From Dryococelus australis (taxonomy: Eukaryota > Arthropoda > Insecta > Phasmatodea > Phasmatidae): a DNA stretch of 64,000 bases. The notes under the pieces were generated by a model. The model did no database searches, had not been told where the DNA came from, and saw nothing but the letters and a program-made list of their open reading frames with translations. Where the stretch lies: positions 302,971,466-303,035,465 of the forward strand of contig CM057009.1 of assembly GCA_029891345.1 (NCBI GenBank), given 5' to 3'. Made by a program: the position numbers and the translations under genes. This document shows positions 31,221 to 40,800 of the stretch, in pieces; position 1 is the stretch's first letter; the number at the start of each line of letters is the position of its first letter.

Positions 31221-32909
31221 CTAATCCATCTTCGAACTCGATAAGCTAGATGAAAGATTCAACCAGTCCTTCATCTCCAAACTTAAAGTTTTGCACACAA
31301 ATACGAAATTATCCTCATTGAGCGGCTCGTTTCCCTCGCCCATTGCGGACATTGAACTTGACAATGGCGGTATTCAAAAACTGGACTTCGGACGATCTGG
31401 CTGTGGCAACACAAAGAAGCTGTATCCACAAATTTTTTTCAGTTTGTTTGGCATTATCCTCAGCAATGAGTTGTTTTCGCTTTACATGCAAAAATTTCTC
31501 GATCGTTGCATAAAAAGAATTCATAGACTGCGAAGTGTTGAATGGTGTGGTTGTTATTTCATCGTCATCGTCAATTTCCGTACTATAATCATGTTCATGG
31601 TCCGAGTCTCCTTCTCTACCGCCAACCCCACTTTTGTTTCTTATGCCATTCTTTACTAAATCACAATACTGAAGAATGTTTTCGAGTCGAAAATAAAGTT
31701 AGCCAAACTGAGTAGTTTCAGCATGTGTTGTAAAAAATGGAATGTATAAATGGAGCAACTCGTTTCAGGTTCACCGTGTATTTCTGAGTTAAAATATGCA
31801 GCAAGTATACATACATCTTGAAGGCAATCGTATCATTTTGGTACCGGTAATGAGCTTTAAATTTTCTACGAGTGTTGGAGGCCATTTGCAGTTTAGAGTC
31901 AAAAAATTGAATGTAACCACATTTTCATCGATGTAGTCGAGAGGTTTGAAATCAGGTTCGATGAATGCATACTGCTTAGCCACTATGTTTGAAAATATTG
32001 GGCAGAGTAACATCACCATCAACTTGTTGTATTGCAAAACCGCGATAAGAAATGTGGCAATTTATCATAGATGTCCAAACACAGGTCTTGAATGTGAGGG
32101 AGATGGACCAGGGTGATTATCGGATTTGGAATGTCGTAATGGTGCTTGATAGCCACCAGACATGCCAGTGAAGGCGAAGCTGTTTCAAATACATTTAGTA
32201 ATTGGTTAAACCCATACCCATTGCGAAGGACTTGGTGACCTAGATGGACGAGAACAGCCTCATACTCTTGTATTTTGAGACTAAAGGACAACTCGCTTTC
32301 GCAAACGATCGAAAACTTTCCATTGTCAAACAACACCAAGTTGCTACGTTGCCTCGTCAATAAAATGTCAGAAAAGAATAAATAATTCGCCTTACAAGCT
32401 GTCACTGACGACAAATTATTATTTTTTATTCCCAGACGAATCCCCATTATCACCACGCTCTCGACCGTTGGATTCGCCAAAGATAACGCATTTGTACACG
32501 TTGAACAGGTTTGTCCAGTCGAGAGGTCCTTTACAAAAAGAACAAAGCAAAAAGTAAAGAACGTCGGTCTTGTAGAATCCCGTGTACAAGTGATTGATTA
32601 CATTTTCGTGGGTTCACCAACCGCTCAATATGAACTTTGCGTACCAGTTCAGGTTGAAAAGCTTGAACACACATCGAATCAATTGTATTAAATTTTTACT
32701 GTCGATGTAGCGAACAAGCAATGACAACATGCTTGTCACATAACCGCGATTCAACATCTCCGATAAAACAAAGACGAACTAGTCGTAATTTCCTTTAAAC
32801 GTATCCGATGATGCAGGTCGTCATAACCATTTTCATAAAGGATATTCTTCACCTCTGTTGTATTCACATTCATAGCTATATTCTTCGTCTCTACTTCGTT
32901 TCGAACCAT
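31221..32909 (-). pseudogene. Large unrecognised virus-block gene (~560 residues), broken
   Basis: Coding can be followed on the minus strand from an ATG at 32909 (MVRNEVETKNIAMNVNTTEV) to a TAG at 31221, with about six frame changes (near 32815, 32480, 32040, 31805, 31660 and 31310) and two internal stops (near 32790 and 32620). The middle piece (32480-32019) is 153 residues open and contains DILLTRQRSNLVLFDNGKF. The C-terminal third has an acidic linker (EIDDDDEITTT) and a helical end. That the pieces form one gene is inferred from their contiguity. No domain recognised, though size and preservation suggest a structural or transcription component. Confidence 0.45.
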
Positions 32910-33079
32910 TTTTGGAATATTTATTTATTTTTCTGATCTTGTCATCGCCGTTGTTGCTTACCCAAAACCCACTGGTTCCACCATTCATTTACCCCAACAA
33001 TGATGTTTATGCTTTTAATTACGATATTATTTGCTTTGCAATAACATAGGTAGAATATGAATGTCATGTAAAATAAGTT

Positions 33080-34125
33080 TTATTCTTCAGCCAATAAACC
33101 ATCGATGAGTGCATGCATGAAATTTTCTTTGTAATGATCAAAGTCAATATCGGGTAGTCATATCGCCTCCTCGAAACGATCAATCAGATACAATTGATTT
33201 TTACTAAATGGGTAAAATTCACGATCGTAAAAAGGAACCTGATGTTCGGCACTTCCCAACACATACTCGGAGAAGATGATGTATGAAATGTCCAGTTTTG
33301 CCGCATTAAAGAAAGTATTCTCCAACTGGTTTGTCTCAAACTGAAAATCTATCTCGATTGTGCTGACTACAATTCGTACACCTCGGTAATTACACTCGCA
33401 TCGTAACTTCCACTTAGACTTTCAATTTTGTGAGTAATTTCTCCATCAACACACACAATGAAATATCCAGTGATATATTCAAATCCAAACCTGTACTCGG
33501 TGGATCCAATGGATGACTTTACCCAACCTTCCTCGCAATAACCACCGACGTCGTTTCCCATTTGCACCATATGGCCATTTGCCACAATCGATTTCTCGTC
33601 ATTTCGAATTTGTCTGATTGCCTGATCGATGAACGTGCATCGTCTGACGTATTCATCCATCCGATCGAGTTTTAAAGAAAAAACTTCTCGCGATGAACTC
33701 CAAGATATGGAAACTACGATGACTTCACCTTCCTTGAAGGGATCGTAAAAGGGAACAAAATACACTAGTTCGTCCTTTTAGTGTCCATATATTGATGGGA
33801 CTTAGTTTTTTGAAATGATCATACATGCTCAGCCATTTGGGAACGTAATCTTGGACGGTGGGCAAGGAACACTCTGCTGGATTATCCAACACAAACTTGA
33901 GTGCCAACCCCTCGTTCGATTGCGAGTAGAGGTGAGAAAGATGGCCAAAAAATCCATGCGTACTGACAAAATCCATCACTATGGGTAGAACTAGGTGAAA
34001 GTTGGCCTTTTCGGGCCGATGTGTCACCAGCTGATATCCCTTGGCGTAAAATGGAAACGTGGCTGCAGTAACATTCTCAAGAAACTCAATCACACGATCA
34101 CGCCAAACGAGGTTCTCTACTTACG
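33080..34125 (-). pseudogene. Unrecognised virus-block gene (~335 residues), broken
   Basis: Three contiguous minus-strand pieces: 34125-33770 (IEFLENVTAATFPFYAKGYQ), 33765-33367 (VPFYDPFKEGEVIVVSISW, then GFEYITGYFIVCVDGEITHK) and 33366-33080 (a piece ending LIDGLLAEE with a TAA at 33080). One stop lies near 33155. The middle piece has alternating beta strands ending in a Phe-x-Val-x-Val-x-Gly pattern that recalls galectin-like sandwiches; this is a faint similarity and should not be taken as a family assignment. It is the right-hand end of the recognisable virus-like block. Confidence 0.45.
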
Positions 34126-34480
34126 AGTCGAAATTGTGTTCCTTGTGTTTGACTGGAAGAAAAACAATTTATTTTTCGTCTTATATACAATGTTATGCTG
34201 GTAAAAAATACTTTTATTATTATTTATTTTTTTTACAAAAGTTGAATACATTCGTGATTACAAGTTTCATCATATATGCATTTTACATTGCCACATTTTA
34301 AGCAGCTGAGAAACGAACCTTTTCCAAAATAATAAATCCGAGTAATGATAAATGTTCTCTATTATTCTGGGTCATTTGTCGCCAATTCTCATCGCTTCGA
34401 TTGTGTATTTCAAATATTAATCGCATCAACAATTCATCTCGATATTCTTTTTTGGTAAACAGTCTTTTCACATTATCCTG

Positions 34481-34527
34481 ACAAAAAAAAGACTAGGGTT
34501 ATTTTAAACCCTAGTCTTTTTTTTTGT
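34481..34527. terminator. Long perfect hairpin with A/T arms; possible bidirectional terminator
   Basis: ACAAAAAAAAGACTAGGGTT and AACCCTAGTCTTTTTTTTTGT are separated by six bases. The stem of 20 pairs is flanked by A and T runs on the two sides. It lies beyond the last virus-like gene, where it could end transcription or form RNA structure; function is inferred. Confidence 0.6.
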
Positions 34528-34839
34528 TCATTAATCGTTATAACCGCAACCTATCATTTCTAATTGAAATTTGTAAATAACCTTTTACATATCTATACGA
34601 GGTTGATTTTGTCCATCGTTGTAAAAAAAATCCAGGCATTTTTCGCTAAACGAAATATTCACGAATAAAATGTAAATATACATGATTAACTGTTTGAAAA
34701 AAAACTTGTGTAGATTTTAATAAACTAGCCCAGTTTCTCGTGTCTCGAATGTAGCTTATATTTACCAAATTCACAACTGATATCGCCCCCCCTCGCTGCC
34801 CTCGTGTTTGTTGTTTTCATTTACCCACCGCCAAGTGGT

Positions 34840-35022
34840 TTAGTTTACGGAAATAAGCGTTTTTTGTTTTTCCTCTCTGTCCAATATGCGTAATTTCAAC
34901 TGCCAATACTCGAGCATTAGCAAAATTTTTACCGTGGAGGTGTTATATATCTGTGAAATATTTTTCTCATCTTCGATGCTCGAATGAATTAATACCATTA
35001 TATAATCTAGTAGGCTGTCCAT
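34840..35022 (-). CDS. 60-residue frame reading out of an inverted-repeat element, doubtful
   Basis: ATG at 35022 lies in the TIR of the element at 35013-35440, and the frame runs outward to 34840 (MDSLLDYIMVLIHSSIEDE). It is intact, acidic and helical, but short. It may be chance or the tail of a viral gene cut by the element. Confidence 0.2.
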   Translation of the reverse strand: MDSLLDYIMVLIHSSIEDEKNISQIYNTSTVKILLMLEYWQLKLRILDREEKQKTLISVN

Positions 35023-35440
35023 GGTTAAATGAGCACTTTTGAAAGCCCTGCTTAAGATCTACTTGTATACACCTTGTGTATTCTTCCGCCTTTTGTAAAA
35101 TTAATATTGCCATGGGTCTCATCGCTTTATTCACGCGTCGGTCAAATGAAAATGTGAAATTATTAAAAAGTAAATTATCTAAATATGTTACAAATCTGCT
35201 CATATTTACACTCCGATGCATAAAAAAAAAAAAACAGAAATAAAAAAAATCTAATTATTGCAAAAAGTTTCCAAACACTTTTTATTCGACGTTAAGATAT
35301 GGAACAAATGCCCATCCATCGTTACCAACTTTACTGTGCAAATGTCACTCGGTACGCCTATTAATATATATATATACACACAGCGGCAGTTACTTTTTCT
35401 ACGGTTCATTTCTAAAGTCCTCACTTTATTGTGAACAGCC
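35013..35440. mobile_element. Non-autonomous inverted-repeat element, family A copy 1
   Basis: The left end is GGCTGTCCATGGTTAAATGA and the complement of the right end is GGCTGTTCACAATAAAGTGA; the match continues through GCACTTTTGAAA. The interior shares AAGCCCTGCTTAAGATCTAC and TTTTATTCGACGTTAAGATA with the copy at 46870-47146. This copy has about 150 extra bases in the middle. The minus-strand frame at 35221-34967 is an artefact inside it. Confidence 0.7.
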
Positions 35441-35890
35441 TTTTAATGTGTGTTTCTAATATTAAAATTTAATATAATATAATATTGAAAGTCTTTCAGA
35501 TAATCAGTAGGAACTGTATAAGATCTTAAACACACAATACTATGTACATATATATTTATTGCCCCACTTTTTCCATTCATTCGATCTTTGCATATCTCAA
35601 ATATTTTCATATCGTGCATACTAACTTAACTGTCTTATTTTATATAACCCCATTCCTTTAGTTCACCAACAACTGATGATATATCAGTAATGTGCGAGAA
35701 ATCTCCAACTTGTTGCAAAGCGATCAAACGCCTGAGTCTATTAACATTTCTGTTTGGGTCTTCCGGAAATATGCAGTCTATGTTATTGTATTCTGCCTTC
35801 TCTACAAAACTCTATTCTGCAAATCCGGCAGAGAGTTGCATGACGGCATCGAGATAATGGCTACTATCTTCACCACCAATACTGCCTTCA

Positions 35891-36241
35891 TTATCGTCTC
35901 CATTCTCTTACGTTTATCAGCGGAGTCATTGCCTGCTTCTTGGTCAGCAAAGTCATCAAAGAGTATCCTTTGCTTTGAAGAAGGAATCTCTTGGCAAAAT
36001 TTATCTTTACAGCTACTGATGCTTCATTACTCTTTCGAAGTTCGTTAAGTTCATGTATTAGTTTAGTTAGTCTATATTTCGCACAATCCGACTGTATAAC
36101 ATTATGATTTTCGCTTGTATAGTAAGTAGTCTCCTTGTGTTCTGTGAACTCAGTATGCAGCATACTACATAGAAGGAGGAGGTAGCAACGTTGATACATG
36201 CACAGTAGGAGAGGAAACACTCTATTTGTATACCTTGGCAT
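35891..36241 (-). CDS. 116-residue protein with a hydrophobic leader, unknown
   Basis: ATG at 36241, open to 35891. Residues about 8-28 are strongly hydrophobic (VFPLLLCMYQRCYLLLLCSM), which would serve as a signal peptide or anchor. A helical polar part follows (KLIHELNELRKSNEASVAVK). Coding-like sequence may continue past the stop to about 35670 in other frames. It may be a decayed viral envelope gene or a chance frame; no family is recognised. Confidence 0.3.
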   Translation of the reverse strand: MPRYTNRVFPLLLCMYQRCYLLLLCSMLHTEFTEHKETTYYTSENHNVIQSDCAKYRLTKLIHELNELRKSNEASVAVKINFAKRFLLQSKGYSLMTLLTKKQAMTPLINVREWRR

Positions 36242-36589
36242 TTCTATTTAAGTTATCAATTCGAGTGAACTATTCTGGACATAAAAATCGCATGTGATGC
36301 GTTTTTCAAATATTCACACTTCTTGCATCACCATGCATTGTAGTCGAACGCATTAACTTTGTCGCTGTATCGGCACCATTTTCAGTTCGACGATCGAGGT
36401 GTTTGGCACGACTCTACTTTTATCATGCTCAGTTGTAAGCCTTCATATGCACGAATAATATTCAGTACAATGAGGTAACTCGTACCATAAGCTAGTGAGC
36501 AACAAATGCATGACGGAAGTCGGATTCGATCATCAACATAGAATTTAATAAATCAAATGTTTCGAATGATAGGGTTTACTATGGTAAAA

Positions 36590-38460
36590 TATTTACAGGG
36601 CCATCGTTTTGAAAATAAGTTACTGGGCCACTTAAACCACATAAGTTTACATGGCCTACCATAGCGCTACTTGTGTGATGAATTTGGTGATAATCAGTAA
36701 ATCGGTCCCTGAAATATGGCATAAAAGCTCTATACTTTTCATGCGACGATCTTTATAAATGGAGGACAAGAGAGTTGTGTATTAACAGATTCAATGATTG
36801 TAAACTGCCAGTATAAAAAGTAAGCTAAAATCGATTAGGCATATATAGTTTCGTAGATACAGCACACAAAGCTAAAATGATTTTATAGCTGCAATTTGGG
36901 AAATGAGTGTGTGTCACACTTTATATACATATATAACTTTATATATATGGCCTACCACACTACCACAATACAACTCCTTCATCAAATTTTGTAACTATGG
37001 GTTGATTGTTTCCCGAGATATGACATAAAAAGTATTGTGATGCTACCATACAAACTGGCAGAGATATAAGGTTTTTAAAATATAAATTTAATGGCTGTAA
37101 TTGATACTGCCAGCATGCAATGTTAAGTTGGAATTTGTTTCGTTTATAAAGGATAATGAGCTATAATATTTAAATAACCACCATTTTGACAGTTAATGCC
37201 TGACCTACTTAAAACATGGCAGCTTACACCACCTGATGTAGTGAAAATCGTTTGCCTAATTTGGTACACATTTTCCAATTTTTCCCCCGAGATATGACAT
37301 ACACAATAAATTTTTTCATGTGGCATGTCTTACAAAATGGCGGACAAAATATGCTCTGTGTAGACATGTTTGATAGTTTTAGTATGTACTACAAGTATAC
37401 AAAATTAAGTTGTATTGATTACATGTTTATGACGATATAGCATTCTTAACTAAGTTGTCTATGTATCCGGCATATAAAAATAAATGTCTGACATAATTAT
37501 AACAAACCATTTTACATCACCTGCCCCAGTACTACTTGTTTGCCAAATTTGGTAGGATTCCGTCAATTGTTTCCCGAGGTATTATATAAAAATTAATTTA
37601 CTCATGTTGCGTTATCTTAGAAAATGGTGGATAAAATATGATACATGTAGTTACAGTTGATATTTGTATTAACTTTCGCCAACATACATAGTTAAGGTGG
37701 ATAGTGATAACATGGTTTCGATTATATAACATTCTAAGCTAAAATGTTTATTTGGGCATCATTTTGAAAATTAGGTATCTTACATACTTGAAACATATCA
37801 TTAAACATAATATGCTGCAGTACTACTTATTTGCCAAATTTGGTAGGAATCGGTTTATTTTTTACCGAGATATTACATAAAACTTTATTCATGTGGTGCT
37901 ATCATACAAAATGGCTGACAAAAGTGGCTATGCATTGACATCTGTTATATGTCATAAATACTCCCAGCATACAACATGTGGTCGTAATTGGTTAAATAGT
38001 ATAGTAGATAGGCAGCAAACAAACTTAAAATATTTGTATCGATGCAATTCAAAAAATTAATATCTAATCAAGTTTAATCACTGACATTTACCTGTTCTGG
38101 TATCTGGTACAGTATTAATTACATAACAAATTAGGGGAGAATTGCTTAGATATTTTTCCAGTTATAAAGTAAAATCAGTTTTTTATTTGGTGTTATTTTC
38201 CAAAATGGCAGAAATTACATCAATGTCCCAATCATTATGTAATGATTACACGATGCTCTCCCAGGATACACTATTTGGTTTAAATTGGTTGAATAGTTCC
38301 CAAAAGATTACATTTCATCCTATGTATTAAAATGATCGCCAATTTGAAAGTAAGAGCCCAGCATGGTTTAAAACTATATAAGGCAGGTGTCTGTACTATG
38401 TAGGCTTACTATATGTGTACCGAATTTGGTGAAATTTGGCTGACACATTCAAAAATTTAA
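36590..38460. repeat. Diverged ~300 bp tandem repeat family, about six units
   Basis: Each unit carries, in order, a block like TGCCAAATTTGGTAGGAATC, a block like TTTCCCGAGATATGACATAAAA, and a block like ACAAAATGGCGGACAAAAT. These occur near 36690-36770, 36990-37060, 37250-37345, 37535-37630, 37835-37925 and 38130-38210, at intervals of 285-310 bases, with a partial unit to 38460. Units are 60-75 percent alike by eye. There are no long open frames. Confidence 0.65.
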
Positions 38461-38775
38461 AAGTTGGAGATGAACACACACACATGCAGAGATACACAGC
38501 TACACACATCCATGCATATAAATTCACACACAAACATGAAAGTGATCTCATAAGCTTCTATTTCCTTCTTAAAGTAGGCTACATAGGGGCATTTTTAAAC
38601 AATTATTCGAAATATTTAGCTGAGGCTGTTATGTTTCATCTCAACAATAACTTATAAAACAGGCAACAGAATATTCTTCAATTTTAACAATTAATTATGC
38701 CATTTGCGTATATCTAATTACAGATTATTTTAAAGGGGATATTCCATATTGTAGCTACTGAGCTACTTTAGTGCA
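38461..38775. other. Spacer without a gene
   Basis: Includes a short (CA)-rich run near 38475-38550. Nothing else is visible. Confidence 0.4.
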
Positions 38776-39086
38776 AGGGCAAGCAAGGGACATAATGAAA
38801 ACATAGTACACATTATGTTTGTACAGATTTTATTTACACAAGAACAACTGTTCTGCTCGATTGGTGGCTATGCATTACCAGTTGCTCTCTTTGTCGCGAC
38901 GAGCCTCGGGCCAGGTAATCCTCCGTTGGCATAAAGATGATTGTGCGTGCTCACGCACACACACCCCTTGTGTCCAAACAGTCCATTAGTGCTATCACCA
39001 CAGTCCATTAGCAAGCTGCGCCGCATCTACAGCTTACACTCACTTACCTAGTGAGTGTAAGCCCCCCTGCCAGTGATGGACCCACA

Positions 39087-39440
39087 TCACGGAAAACAAC
39101 CCTGAAGGTGGTCGGGAAAGCAGAAGTGTCGAACGGACCGTGTAGCTAGTAGAATAAGCAGAGGTTTGCTGTCGGCTACCTGGGGAGGTGTAGGTGTCGC
39201 CAGTTCGGTGGCTGGGATGGGTGTGGCAAGATCATCAGGAAGATCTTCATTTGTAGTGTATATTGGCTTAAGGCAATCAATAGAGACTGTGACCTGTCGG
39301 CCATTCATCTGGAGGGTTGCAGTCTTAGATGTCCGATGCAGCACTGGGAAGGGGACTTCATATGGAGGCTGAAGACATCCCTTGGGCACCTTGCAACGGA
39401 TGAAGACTTCTGTTGTTGATGCTAGGTCCTTGAAGATCAA
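39087..39440 (-). pseudogene. Ty3 integrase C-terminal domain fragment
   Basis: Reads VFIRCKVPKG, LQPPYEVPFPVLHRTSKTA and VSIDCLKPIYT. This is the usual Ty3 integrase C-terminal pattern (VFVR, PYxGPFxV, VSxDRLKPA), here with Arg changed to Cys in the last motif. It ends at the edge of the putative LTR. Confidence 0.75.
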
Positions 39441-39446
39441 CAGCTT

Positions 39447-40795
39447 TCATTCACATTGACGAGCGTTACCAACAGGTCGGAGTTCACTGAAATGCTGCCA
39501 TAACTCTTTGATAAGACCTGTGGCATCTATTTGTTCGAGAAGAAGGCTAAGGGCTGCCAACCTCCTGGCACATGCAGCTGGAGCACTGCCCCGATTGCGA
39601 AGTCCGAGGCATCTGTCATCATTGCCAAGGTGGTGGTTGGGATGGGTTGAGCCAGGAGGGCAGCAATAGCAAGGCTGGTCTTGCATTCGTCAAATGCCTT
39701 TCCACTGGCAGGTGTCCATGTAAGTATAGCACATCCCTTCAAGTCACCTTTGAGGAACTCATGCAAGGGAGCCTGTAACACAGCAGCATTTGGGGTGAAG
39801 CGATGGTAGAAATTTAGCATGCCAGTAAATTTAGGAAGTTGTTTCCCAGTTGTTGGTCTGCTGTACTGCAGGATAGCAACCACTTTCTCTGGGAGAGACT
39901 TGGTGCCATCAACAGAGATGGTGTGCCCTAAGAATGTCACTTGTGGTTCCCCGAAGACACACTTGGAAGGGTTGATAAGTAGACCGTACATAATTAGGCA
40001 TTTGAAGAGCTCCAGATGCTGCCCATGTTCTGCTTCATTACGCAAAGCCACTAGGGTGTCATCCAGGTAGGATACACAAAAGTCTAGGCCTCTGAGAACT
40101 TAATCTATGAATATCTGAAATGTCTGTGCGGCATTAGAAGCCCAAATAACATGAAGGGAAAGTCATAGAGTCCTAATGGCGTAGTGATTGCTGTCTTGTG
40201 GATATCTGCCTCGGCAAAAGGAATTTGGCTATAAGCCTTCACAAGGTCTATAACAGAAAATATAGCTTTGCCACGGAGAGTGTGGGAGAAGTCCTGGATG
40301 TGTGGAATGGGATACCTGTCAGGAACTGTAGGAGCATTGAGCATGCGGTAGTCCCCACAAGGTCTCCATTCTTCACCTTTCTTGGGTACCATGTGCAGGG
40401 TCGAAGACCATGAGCTGTCAGAAGACCGAGCTCTCCCAAGCTTAAGCATAGCTTCGAACTCTTTCTTCGCAATTTGAACTCTTTCTTCGCAATTTGCAGC
40501 TTGTCTGAAGCCAAACATCGTGGCCTACTGTGCTTGGGTTTCCCAGTGGTGGTATTGATGTTGTGAATTGTGGTATGCTGGGCAGACTCCAATGTGCCAG
40601 ATGGGCGAGTGATGGTTAAATACCTTTTGAGCAAATCAGAGTAATGAACTGACTGATGAAGTGTCCTGATACTGCTGATATCACACGTGGCCTTGCGGTA
40701 GTCAGTGGCCAAAAATGTGTTGCTGTCTACAAGGTGCCGGTTTCTGATGTCCACCCGGAGACCATAATTGTGGAGGAAATCTGCTCAAATATTCG
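39447..40795 (-). pseudogene. Ty3 Pol: reverse transcriptase and partial RNase H
   Basis: Reverse transcriptase signatures in order: [20 protein letters not shown] (near 40390-40330), [14 protein letters not shown] with the first catalytic Asp, FMLFG, and the active site YLDD at 40058-40069, followed by FLGHTIS. RNase H begins with MTDASDFAIGAVL (near 39635) and breaks off after QPLAFFSNK near 39527. A 20-bp tandem duplication at 40456-40495 and small shifts near 40110 break the frame. Confidence 0.85.
40456..40495. repeat. 20 bp perfect tandem duplication
   Basis: GAACTCTTTCTTCGCAATTT occurs twice in a row inside the reverse transcriptase and shifts the frame. Confidence 0.95.
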
Positions 40796-40800
40796 TCTTA

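Larger units (their letters stand above)
38780..40800 (-). mobile_element. Ty3 (Gypsy)-type retroelement, 5'-truncated with internal deletion
   Basis: On the minus strand the order is: the end of the protease region (ADFLHNYGLRVD near 40780-40745), reverse transcriptase, start of RNase H, then directly the integrase C-terminus and a putative 3' LTR at 38780-39085. The LTR part contains AATAAAA on the minus strand near 38830 and an 11-bp inverted repeat (CTTACACTCAC/GTGAGTGTAAG) at 39031-39060. The rest of RNase H and the integrase core are deleted at a junction near 39445-39520. Gag, most of protease and the 5' LTR are absent. Confidence 0.8.

Noticed and set aside
33367..33765. Galectin-like lectin domain
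   Set aside because: Beta-strand spacing is suggestive, but the diagnostic Trp and His/Asn/Arg sugar-binding residues cannot be placed.
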